Below are positions 1-6,187 of a stretch of DNA of 6,187 nt, in pieces. The stretch comes from an uncultured Flavobacteriales bacterium (GTDB lineage: Bacteria; Bacteroidota; Bacteroidia; Flavobacteriales; Crocinitomicaceae). The stretch spans positions 1 through 6,187 of the forward strand of contig CAMPIU010000187.1 in NCBI GenBank assembly GCA_946886545.1, read 5' to 3'. Made by a program: the position numbers and the translations under genes. How positions within the stretch are numbered: position 1 is the stretch's first letter; every line of letters starts with the position of its first letter. Under the pieces are notes generated by a model. That model saw only the letters and a program-made list of their open reading frames with translations, made no database searches and was not told where the DNA came from.

Positions 1-28
1 GGTGGAAATCCAACTAAATTCCCTGTCC

Positions 29-54
29 TTTTGTTAAAATAAGAACGTTTTGTC
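29..54 (+). promoter_or_regulatory. Outer TTTTGT repeats upstream of the surface-protein gene
   Basis: Two copies of TTTTGT lie at 29-34 and 48-53. They continue the series formed by the element at 68-91 (TTTTGT at 67-72 and 78-83). The G residues fall at 33, 52, 71 and 82, giving spacings of 19, 19 and 11 bp. The first copy reads TTTTGTTAAA, and the same 10-mer occurs at 5382-5391 upstream of the second surface-protein gene. T-rich DNA makes such hexamers likely by chance, so a role as extra operator half-sites is inference only. Confidence 0.25.
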
Positions 55-67
55 TGTTTTCATTCAT

Positions 68-91
68 TTTGTCCCACTTTTGTCCCGCTAA
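68..91 (+). promoter_or_regulatory. Tandem TTTGTCCC element (copy 1)
   Basis: Two direct half-sites, TTTGTCCC (68-75) and TTTTGTCCC (78-86), are spaced 11 bp apart, about one helical turn, and followed by GCTAA (87-91). A matching element (20 of 24 positions, same internal spacing) lies at 5410-5433 before the other surface-protein gene. It ends 42 nt before the ATG at 134. Direct repeats of this kind usually bind a dimeric activator or response regulator on one DNA face. An alternative is that part of it is the upstream element of a promoter for an alternative sigma factor. The regulator is not identifiable from sequence alone. Confidence 0.5.
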
Positions 92-109
92 CATAAAGCA
101 ACGTTAATC

Positions 110-117
110 TACTTTTG
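110..117 (+). promoter_or_regulatory. Probable -7 promoter box for the surface-protein gene
   Basis: TACTTTTG fits the Bacteroidota -7 consensus TAnnTTTG exactly and is the same octamer as the box before the regulator gene (3693-3700). No TTG or TTTG lies at the usual 17-23 bp upstream. The nearest, at 79-82, is 27 bp away and belongs to the TTTGTCCC element. The lack of a -33 box with an operator-like repeat just upstream would suit an activator-dependent promoter. Transcription would start near 121-125, leaving a very short leader before the ATG at 134. Confidence 0.5.
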
Positions 118-133
118 AAGTTTATCATTCTAA

Positions 134-3100
134 ATGAACAGAACAATGATATTCAAAAGTCTCTCCAAATCAATTAAACTTTGTGCCTTCATTAGCCTGG
201 GAATTAGTTTCAATAGTTTTTCCCAATGTAATTGGACTTCGGTTTTCTTCGATTCTTATGAATATGCTACTGTAATTCCATACATTGTTCCCGGGACAAC
301 ATACCAGAATACTCCACAAACCTATCCGGGATGTATACGGACAGGTTCTCAGGGAATGTACCTGAATATTGTTGATGGCTTTTCCGGATTGATTTATGAT
401 CAACCATTCAATAATCTGTGTGTCGGACAGTCTTACCGGTTTTCTTTTTCAACCAGGGATGCCTGGTCAGGGAGTAATAACCTGACTTTTAATATTAAAG
501 ACGGATCCGGAACAACTATTCTAACCCAGAACCTGATCAGTGGATCCACCTGGAACGATATTACCATGGTTGCATTTACGGCACCTACCTCAACGGTTTC
601 ATTAGAGATTATTACAAATATTCCCGGAGGCGCCGGAAATGACATAGGTTTTGATGATCTAAGATTGTCACAATGCCAGCCATTACCACTTGTATTTAAT
701 CACAGTGCCTGTGCAGGTTCAGGTGGAATTGATCTTTATTCCCTGTTTTCATCCGGTTTATCCCAAAGTGGTATTTGGACCGGTCCATCGACGTTGACGA
801 ACGGTTATCTGGGAAGTTTTACTCCCGGAACAAACTCCAATGGAATGTACACTTACACCATTGATGGTACAGGCAGTTGCGCTGATTCAAGCGCACAAGT
901 CACGGTTTCCTATACAAATACACCTGTTTTGAATCCTATTTCAAATGTACAGGCCTGTCAATCTTATGTGTTGCCTGCAATCACGGGGTCGAATCTTTCA
1001 GGAAATGAGAAATATTATTCGGGTCCCGGTGGAACAGGAACTGTTTTTAATGCAGGACAAACCATTACAAGCACTCAGACACTCTATGCATTCGGTGGCG
1101 GTACAGGTTGTTCTGACGAAGAACTATTTACGGTTACAATTTCGCAAGCACCTTCTGCAGGCTTTGACAATGGGGCTTATTATTGCGGGACAGGTCCTGT
1201 GATTACCATGTCAACATTTCTTTCTGCTGGATCAACAACAGGTGGTGTGTGGAGTGAAACTACAAGTCCGGTTTCCGGAAATTTTACCCCGGGAAGTTCC
1301 GTCTTCAATACAAATGGCTTGAATCCCGGAACATACACTTTTCTTTATACGGTAAGTGGTACCGGTGGCTGTCCGAATGATGCTTCGAACTTTACAATAA
1401 CAATCGGAAATATTCCTGCTGTGAATCTTGGGCCGGATACGACTTTATGTACCGGACAAACCATCACGCTGAACGCTGCAACTTCCGGGCCTTATGATTC
1501 TTACAAATGGAATAATAATTCAACATCACCAACCAGGTTTGTTACCAGTGCCGGAACTTATAGCGTAAAAGTGGGAAAACTTGGTAGTAACCAAATCGTG
1601 AATGGCGACTTTGAATCCGGGAACACCGGATTTACGACTGCATATACTGTTGGAACAGGCGGAACCTGGGGATTGGTTTCCAATCCGGGAACTTATGCAA
1701 TTGTAACCTCTCCGTTTGCAGCCCACAGCAACTTTACACCATGTGCAGATCACACACCGGCTCCGGGAAATCAGATGATGGTGGTAAACGGATCGGGGAC
1801 AGCCGGAATTAATGTCTGGTGCCAGAATGTACCAGTTCAGCCCAATACGGATTATCAATTTGGTTCCTGGATCTCCAATGCTTTGACCGAAACGAATGTT
1901 GCTCAATTACAATTTACTATTAATGGTTCGCTATTAGGTTCCGTTTTTTCTACTCCAACGATCGGATGTTCCTGGCAGCAGTATTTCCAGGTCTGGAATT
2001 CAGGATTGAATAATTCTGCCCAAATCTGTATTACGAATCAAAATATAAACCCGGGAGGAAATGATTTTGTTTTGGATGACATTACATTCAAGCCGATTTG
2101 TTATTCATACGATACGGTAGTTGTTACATACAGTACTTTCCCGGTGGTGAATTTGGGTCCGGATACTACCATCTGTGAGGGATCAACTTTGGTTTTGGAT
2201 GCACAAAATCCCGGTTGTACTTATCTCTGGAATGATGGTTCTAGCAATCAAACTTTGAATGTTAGCAATGCCGGAACGTACCAGGTAACTGTTGAGAATT
2301 CCGATCAATGTTCCAAAGTAGATGCTATTACGATTTCTGTGGAAGACCAGAAATTTGCAGGAAGTGATAGTCTTGCAATCTGGTGTGAAACAAATGGAAT
2401 TGTGGATTTGAATGATTTACTTTCTCCGGGAACTACTGCCGGTGGGAGTTGGTCGGATGTGAATACTATTTTGGGAGCCAGTTTGACGGCCGGAGGACAA
2501 TTAACAGTTAACGGGGCAATCGGCTCAAATTTATTGGAATATGTTGTTCAGGGAACTTACTGTTTGAATGATACAAGCCAATTCCAGATCAGAGTTAACA
2601 GTCAGCCGGTTTCAGTGAACCCAACGAGTTTGCATTTATGTAATTCCTCCGGTTCTACTGTTGATTTGAACCAGTATACCACCGGAGTCTTTCAAACATT
2701 GGCTCCTTATTGGACGGAAACATCGGTATTCCCCAGCAATCAATTTGATGCGGCAACGGGTATTTTGGACCTGTCTCTTCTACCAAACGGAGATTACGAT
2801 TTTTCCTATGTATTGCCGGCAGATACGATGTGTGTAAACGATACGGTAAAAGTGGCAATTCAAATCACGGAAAATCCGATTATTGCATTTTCGTCCGATG
2901 TGATCAAGGGTTGTTTTCCTCTTGATGTTCAGTTTATCAATGAAAGTACTTCCAACCCGGGTTCAATTGTAGAATGGAATTTGGGAGACGGAACAATTTC
3001 TGCCAATAGTTCGATTGTGAATCACCAGTACACCGGGATTGATTGTTTCGATGTAACATTGACAATTACAGCTGATAATTTGTGTACCACAAGTAAAACA

Positions 3101-3664
3101 ATTACGGACATGATTTGCGTGGATCCGCTGCCTGTTGCAAGTTTCAATTACAATCCGCAACAAGTTTTCTCCATTGATCCAACAACTAATTTTGAAAACA
3201 CATCGGTATTCAATGATCAAAATATCTGGAATTTTGATGATGGGACAAGTTCCCAGGAAGTGAGTCCGACGCATCAATTTCCAATCGGTCAAATAGGGAA
3301 CTATAATGTAGAATTAATAGTGATTTCTGATCAGGGTTGCAGAGACACGACTTATAGAATTGTAGTTGTCAGAGACCAATTGTTGTTTTACGTTCCGAAT
3401 GCATTTACTCCGGACGGAGATCAGTACAACAATGTGTTCCTTCCGATCATGACTGCGGGGTTTTCTCCCGCAAGCTATGAGTTCTACATTTATAACCGTT
3501 GGGGAGAGTTAGTGTTCGAATCCAGAGATACTGAAACCGGTTGGGACGGAACTTATGCAGGCAGCCTCGTTCAGGCCGGAATATATACCTGGCTTATTCG
3601 TTTCAAGGACGATGACAATGATGAGAAGTATGAATTTTCAGGGCATGTAAATTTGATGGAATAA
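134..3664 (+). CDS. Large T9SS-secreted surface protein with lectin-like, Ig-like and PKD domains and a type B (gliding motility-associated) sorting domain
   Basis: This 1176-residue protein is a probable cell-surface or released adhesin or binding protein. A signal peptide (basic start, hydrophobic core about 15-27) probably cleaves after S-F-S at residue 30. Two similar beta-sandwich, CBM/lectin-like domains follow at about 31-181 and 486-656; each closes with an N-D-x-x-x-D-D motif and a Cys (C181, C656). Ig-like modules sit at about 186-262, 264-337, 339-428, 739-815 and 824-912, and two start with V-N-L-G-P-D-T-T (430, 672). PKD domains cover about 916-996 (WNLGDG at 948) and 1001-1083 (WNFDDG at 1032). 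The C-terminus is a type B T9SS sorting domain from 1087, with VPNAFTPDGD, YNRWGE, GWDG and a final GHVNL. T9SS proteins carrying it cross the outer membrane through SprA/Sov; the type B class often needs an SprF/PorP-like partner, and none is visible here. Start 134 is the first ATG; an in-frame ATG at 146 is also possible. The ligand is unknown, and no catalytic domain is recognised. Confidence 0.93.
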   Translation: MNRTMIFKSLSKSIKLCAFISLGISFNSFSQCNWTSVFFDSYEYATVIPYIVPGTTYQNTPQTYPGCIRTGSQGMYLNIVDGFSGLIYDQPFNNLCVGQSYRFSFSTRDAWSGSNNLTFNIKDGSGTTILTQNLISGSTWNDITMVAFTAPTSTVSLEIITNIPGGAGNDIGFDDLRLSQCQPLPLVFNHSACAGSGGIDLYSLFSSGLSQSGIWTGPSTLTNGYLGSFTPGTNSNGMYTYTIDGTGSCADSSAQVTVSYTNTPVLNPISNVQACQSYVLPAITGSNLSGNEKYYSGPGGTGTVFNAGQTITSTQTLYAFGGGTGCSDEELFTVTISQAPSAGFDNGAYYCGTGPVITMSTFLSAGSTTGGVWSETTSPVSGNFTPGSSVFNTNGLNPGTYTFLYTVSGTGGCPNDASNFTITIGNIPAVNLGPDTTLCTGQTITLNAATSGPYDSYKWNNNSTSPTRFVTSAGTYSVKVGKLGSNQIVNGDFESGNTGFTTAYTVGTGGTWGLVSNPGTYAIVTSPFAAHSNFTPCADHTPAPGNQMMVVNGSGTAGINVWCQNVPVQPNTDYQFGSWISNALTETNVAQLQFTINGSLLGSVFSTPTIGCSWQQYFQVWNSGLNNSAQICITNQNINPGGNDFVLDDITFKPICYSYDTVVVTYSTFPVVNLGPDTTICEGSTLVLDAQNPGCTYLWNDGSSNQTLNVSNAGTYQVTVENSDQCSKVDAITISVEDQKFAGSDSLAIWCETNGIVDLNDLLSPGTTAGGSWSDVNTILGASLTAGGQLTVNGAIGSNLLEYVVQGTYCLNDTSQFQIRVNSQPVSVNPTSLHLCNSSGSTVDLNQYTTGVFQTLAPYWTETSVFPSNQFDAATGILDLSLLPNGDYDFSYVLPADTMCVNDTVKVAIQITENPIIAFSSDVIKGCFPLDVQFINESTSNPGSIVEWNLGDGTISANSSIVNHQYTGIDCFDVTLTITADNLCTTSKTITDMICVDPLPVASFNYNPQQVFSIDPTTNFENTSVFNDQNIWNFDDGTSSQEVSPTHQFPIGQIGNYNVELIVISDQGCRDTTYRIVVVRDQLLFYVPNAFTPDGDQYNNVFLPIMTAGFSPASYEFYIYNRWGELVFESRDTETGWDGTYAGSLVQAGIYTWLIRFKDDDNDEKYEFSGHVNLME

Positions 3665-3669
3665 GCATT

Positions 3670-3700
3670 TTTGCTCGAAGCAATAAATAGCTTACTTTTG
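3670..3700 (+). promoter_or_regulatory. Bacteroidota housekeeping promoter for the regulator gene
   Basis: TTTG at 3670-3673 is followed, after 19 bp, by TACTTTTG at 3693-3700. This is a full match to the TTTG / TAnnTTTG promoter of Bacteroidota primary sigma factor. It begins 5 nt after the stop codon of the surface-protein gene. Transcription should start around 3704-3708, about 20 nt before the TTG start codon. The regulator therefore need not depend on read-through from the upstream gene. No TTTGTCCC element is present here. Confidence 0.65.
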
Positions 3701-3726
3701 TATCATTACCCCCTAGAAGAAAAACA

Positions 3727-5355
3727 TTGAAACAAATTTGCTGCGGCCTTATCCTCTTATTCTTTTCTTGCGTTCCAACTTCGTTTTCTTTTGGAGCAAA
3801 GTTAAGTGCGGACCAGGGACTTGCAAAGATTATTGCCGAGCACGATAGCAAAGGAACTTCTTTTGTTCAGCTATTTGAGAATTATCATAGTGAAGATTTC
3901 TCCGGAAATAGTGAATGGAACCGCTTTTTAAAAAAATTGTCCAAGGAAGACAAGATTGCCTCAGAAGCTGATTATCCCGAATTGTGTTTTATGATTGCTC
4001 ATGGATTTTACGATGTACAAAAATACCAGGAGGCCTATTATTTCTTGTACATCACGTTAAAGGAGGAAAAAAATATAAACACTTCCCGAAAGCCATACCT
4101 GGCAACCTTTCATGAGGTCATAGGTCAGGTATACTATTTTTTCAAACGCTTTGATCTATCAGAAAAACATTTGAAAATTGCTTTGCATCATTCGCAGGTA
4201 AGCGAAATAAGTAAAATCAAAATATACAACACGCTGAGTTTGATCTATCGGGATAAACTGGACAATAAAACTTCTGAGCGGTATCTTCAACAAGCCTATA
4301 ATCAAGCTATAAAATTGAAAGATGAAGCCTGGACAGGGATCTTGTCCGGAAATCTGGGTTACATTGCTCTGTCAAAGAAGGAAAATGCAAAAGCCAGAGA
4401 GCTGATGGAACTTGACTACAAGATCAGCACAAAGAACAAACAAACAAGCAGCCAGATTAATGCATTGGCTTTGTTGATTGAACTGGATTTAATGGAAAAT
4501 AAACTGGCCCAATCGACTTTGAAAATGAAGTTGTTCGATAGTTTGATGGTCAATGAAAAAAATCCTCAGCTATTAGGAACACTGTACAGGACTAAAATCG
4601 CTTATTACGAGAAATTGGGGGAATATAAATTAGCCTTGCTCAATTTCAAGAAATATATTTCGTACAAGGAAATCAATGACGAAAAAAGGCAGTTTCTGAA
4701 TATTCAAAATGCTGAGTTCCAAATTGAATTTGAAAGAAAGCAAGGAGAAAATATTATTTACAAGGAGAAAGAGAAGACGGATGATTTGATTATTCTGGGT
4801 CTTTTTGTCATTTGTCTTATTTTAGGACTAACAAGTTTCATTATTATTAAACAAATCCAGCGCAAAAGATTTCAAGACAAAGAATTATTGACCCTTCGTG
4901 CTCAAAAGATGGAAGATGAACTGCATGCAACAGAACGGGAGATGCGCGCCCTGCTTTCAACGATGTTTGATAAGAATAAAGTAATCTTTGAATTGCAGGA
5001 ACAAGTTGAATCCTTTGAAAAAAATCAATATTCCAAAACTGACTCGGAGAAAGAAACCATGCTGAATGACTTGCAGTCTTTTTCACTTCTGACAGAAAAC
5101 GATTGGATTGAGTTCAAAAGACTGTTCGAAAAACTGAATCCCGGATTCTTTGATTTCTTCCACGAGAAATTTCCCGAGATCACTTCAGCAGAAATACGTC
5201 TTGCAGCATTAATTAAACTCAATCTGTCGAATCTGGAGATGGCAAGAACACTTGCTATTTCACCCGACTCTGTCAGAAAGACCAACCTGCGTTTACGAAA
5301 AAAACTGAGCATTGAGTCATTGGATGATTTAACTAAGTTTATTAAGGGTATTTAG
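3727..5355 (+). CDS. Membrane-anchored TPR transcriptional regulator with C-terminal LuxR-like helix-turn-helix
   Basis: This 542-residue protein is a probable one-component sensor-regulator. A hydrophobic N-terminus (about 4-23, ending S-F-S-F-G/A) is a likely Sec signal peptide, so the following helical repeats (about 60-345) would be periplasmic. TPR-like units are clearest near 133-153, 208-234 and 285-315. One transmembrane helix (about 354-374) is followed by a basic stretch (K-Q-I-Q-R-K-R), consistent with a cytoplasmic C-terminus. A charged coiled coil (about 380-435) links to a DNA-binding domain (about 484-542) of the Bacteroidota LuxR/GerE-like type: FPEITSAEIRLAALIKLNLS, then a helix with SPDSVRK and LRLRKKL. 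No kinase or receiver domain is present. The start is TTG: no ATG is in frame before residue 88, the signal peptide begins exactly here, and AGAAG lies 7 nt upstream. Its targets are unknown. The adjacent surface-protein genes are candidates from position only. Related Bacteroidota TPR-HTH proteins are common and mostly uncharacterised. Confidence 0.88.
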   Translation: MKQICCGLILLFFSCVPTSFSFGAKLSADQGLAKIIAEHDSKGTSFVQLFENYHSEDFSGNSEWNRFLKKLSKEDKIASEADYPELCFMIAHGFYDVQKYQEAYYFLYITLKEEKNINTSRKPYLATFHEVIGQVYYFFKRFDLSEKHLKIALHHSQVSEISKIKIYNTLSLIYRDKLDNKTSERYLQQAYNQAIKLKDEAWTGILSGNLGYIALSKKENAKARELMELDYKISTKNKQTSSQINALALLIELDLMENKLAQSTLKMKLFDSLMVNEKNPQLLGTLYRTKIAYYEKLGEYKLALLNFKKYISYKEINDEKRQFLNIQNAEFQIEFERKQGENIIYKEKEKTDDLIILGLFVICLILGLTSFIIIKQIQRKRFQDKELLTLRAQKMEDELHATEREMRALLSTMFDKNKVIFELQEQVESFEKNQYSKTDSEKETMLNDLQSFSLLTENDWIEFKRLFEKLNPGFFDFFHEKFPEITSAEIRLAALIKLNLSNLEMARTLAISPDSVRKTNLRLRKKLSIESLDDLTKFIKGI

Positions 5356-5366
5356 TGTAATTCTTC

Positions 5367-5388
5367 ATGCTTTAAAAAGCGTTTTGTT
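5367..5388 (+). terminator. Weak rho-independent terminator after the regulator gene
   Basis: GCTTT (5369-5373) pairs with AAAGC (5376-5380). The stem can be extended outward by a T-G and an A-T pair, and is followed by GTTTTGTT. It starts 11 nt after the TAG stop. The stem is short and AT-rich and the loop tight, so termination may be inefficient. The T-run also belongs to a TTTTGTTAAA sequence shared with the region upstream of the first gene. Confidence 0.45.
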
Positions 5389-5409
5389 AAACATATCACT
5401 GAATATTTG

Positions 5410-5433
5410 TTTGTCCCTTTTTTGTCTCACTAA
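5410..5433 (+). promoter_or_regulatory. Tandem TTTGTCCC element (copy 2)
   Basis: Half-sites TTTGTCCC (5410-5417) and TTTTGTCTC (5420-5428), again 11 bp apart, are followed by ACTAA (5429-5433). The copy at 68-91 matches at 20 of 24 positions; the differences are two bases in the spacer, one C/T in the second half-site and one G/A before CTAA. It ends 62 nt before the ATG at 5496, 20 bp (about two helical turns) further than copy 1. No clear TAnnTTTG box follows; TAAGTTAG (5462-5469) and TAAAATTA (5472-5479) are the nearest approximations. It is likely a shared operator or alternative promoter for secreted-protein genes. Confidence 0.5.
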
Positions 5434-5442
5434 TCATTTAGT
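5429..5442. repeat. Small inverted repeat ACTAA-TCAT-TTAGT
   Basis: A perfect 5-bp inverted repeat with a 4-bp centre overlaps the 3' end of the second TTTGTCCC element. The equivalent position in copy 1 (87-100) lacks the right arm, so the inverted repeat is not conserved and may be incidental. Confidence 0.2.
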
Positions 5443-5495
5443 AAAAACATTCTTTTCTTCATAAGTTAGCCTAAAATTAAACTTATCATAATCTT

Positions 5496-6187
5496 ATGAA
5501 GAAACTTACAACTTTACAAACCGGGAATCGAAAGACCTCAAAAAATCTCGTATTGGGATTATTGATGTCAATGGGTTCTTTGCTTTCTTTTGGTCAGACA
5601 ATTACCACTTCGATTGCAACCGGAACAAACACTAATTCAAATGTTCCGATTACTTCTTACTACGGTTATTCGTATTCCCAGCAAATTTATCTGGCCTCCG
5701 AAATGGATCCGAGCGTTCAGGGACAATTAAACAATATTACGAAAATCCGTTTTTATTATGCTTCGGGATCCGTTACCAATTCGGATAACTGGACAATTTA
5801 TATGGGAAGTACGAATCAGACGACTTTCGCTTCCAATACAAATTGGATTCCTTCAGCGAATTTGAGCCAGGTGTTTAGCGGAACAGTTACATTTCCTGCA
5901 GCCGGAAACTGGATGGAGATTACCTTAAGCACTCCATTCCAATGGAACGGACTGGGCAATATCGTCATTGGGGTAGATGAGAATCAAGGTGGTTATTCTG
6001 CATCAGATGGATATTGGAGAGTTCAGCCAACTACCGGTGCACGCGCTATCTATTACAGAAATGATTCAAACAATCCGGACCCTGCTTCACCACCAACTGC
6101 AACCGGAACAAGTTCAAATATTGCTCATATTCAAATTGTTCATGAATTGGCTCCGGCTTGTTCAGCTACACCGGATCATGCGACTGC
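5496..6187 (+). CDS. N-terminal part of a secreted surface protein (3' end outside the window)
   Basis: The reading frame opens at ATG 5496 and runs without a stop to the window edge (230 full codons plus 2 nt), so it is a 5' partial gene. A long signal peptide has a basic start (K2, K3, R12, K13, K16), a core around 18-30 and likely cleavage after S-F-G at residue 33, before Q34. The mature part is a beta-rich, Asn/Thr/Ser-rich domain containing SQQIYLASEMD, IRFYYASG, NWTIYMG, FPAAGNWMEITLSTPFQW and IVIGVDENQGGYS. This module is familiar at the N-terminus of large Bacteroidota secreted proteins, which often continue into fibronectin type III or Ig-like domains and end in a T9SS sorting domain. 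That end is not visible, so T9SS export is inference. There is no strong Shine-Dalgarno, only an A/T-rich leader as usual for this phylum. The TTTGTCCC element upstream suggests co-regulation with the surface-protein gene at 134. Confidence 0.85.
   Translation, partial: MKKLTTLQTGNRKTSKNLVLGLLMSMGSLLSFGQTITTSIATGTNTNSNVPITSYYGYSYSQQIYLASEMDPSVQGQLNNITKIRFYYASGSVTNSDNWTIYMGSTNQTTFASNTNWIPSANLSQVFSGTVTFPAAGNWMEITLSTPFQWNGLGNIVIGVDENQGGYSASDGYWRVQPTTGARAIYYRNDSNNPDPASPPTATGTSSNIAHIQIVHELAPACSATPDHAT

Noticed and set aside
1..42. Open frame at the left edge ending in TAA at 40-42, possibly the tail of an upstream gene.
   Set aside because: Only 13 codons are visible, with no recognisable motif, and other frames are equally short. 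It cannot be told from non-coding DNA.
44..105. Palindrome AACGTT at 44-49 and 100-105 flanking the tandem element.
   Set aside because: It is a 6-bp palindrome that is not repeated near the second element, so chance is the simplest explanation.
945..1202. Plus-strand open frame of 85 codons in another frame.
   Set aside because: It is entirely inside the surface-protein gene, whose own frame encodes coherent Ig-like sequence there.
1526..1906. Minus-strand open frame of 126 codons, and similar shorter minus-strand frames elsewhere.
   Set aside because: They lie wholly or mostly inside strongly supported plus-strand genes, have implausible compositions, and show no promoter or known motif. 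They are shadows.
1421..2170. DNA-level direct repeat around the two V-N-L-G-P-D-T-T coding stretches as a mobile or recombination repeat.
   Set aside because: The similarity is short and follows codons. It reflects two homologous Ig-like domains, not a mobile or phase-variable element.
3671..3683. Hairpin TTGCT-CGA-AGCAA just after the first surface-protein gene, as a terminator.
   Set aside because: The stem is only 5 bp and is followed by AATAAATAG rather than a T-run. It also overlaps the -33 box of the regulator's promoter.
3727..3771. Lipoprotein signal (Cys at residue 15 of the regulator).
   Set aside because: The residues before it (F-F-S) do not fit the lipobox, and the hydrophobic segment continues to a normal cleavage-like site near residue 23.

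Overview
The window looks like chromosomal DNA of a Bacteroidota member, most likely Flavobacteriia of the Fluviicola/Crocinitomicaceae kind. This is inferred from protein style and is not proven. The evidence is: moderate-to-low GC; TAnnTTTG-type promoter boxes; starts without a strong Shine-Dalgarno; signal peptides ending in S-F-S/Q and S-F-G/Q; and a large cell-surface protein ending in the 'gliding motility-associated' (type B) sorting domain of the type IX secretion system (T9SS).

Layout, all on the + strand: 1-133 is an upstream regulatory region. 134-3664 encodes a 1176-residue multidomain T9SS surface protein with two lectin/CBM-like beta-sandwich domains, Ig-like repeats, two PKD domains and a type B C-terminal domain. 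A 62-bp gap follows, carrying the best promoter in the window. 3727-5355 (TTG start) encodes a 542-residue membrane-anchored regulator: signal peptide, helical TPR-type repeats, one transmembrane helix, coiled coil and a LuxR/GerE-like helix-turn-helix. A 140-bp gap (5356-5495) holds a probable terminator and a regulatory element. 5496-6187 is the 5' end of a second secreted surface protein, cut by the window edge. It has no stop codon inside the window.

The most notable non-coding signal is a 24-bp element at 68-91 and 5410-5433. Each copy is two TTTGTC-type half-sites with an 11-bp period, followed by a CTAA tail. The copies match at 20 of 24 positions. They lie 42 and 62 nt before the start codons of the two surface-protein genes, and no copy was seen in front of the regulator gene. 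This suggests the two surface-protein genes share transcriptional control and the regulator does not. Whether the neighbouring regulator binds the element is a testable guess. Apart from this I see no mobile elements, RNA genes, CRISPR or defence system. The genes are of known Bacteroidota types.
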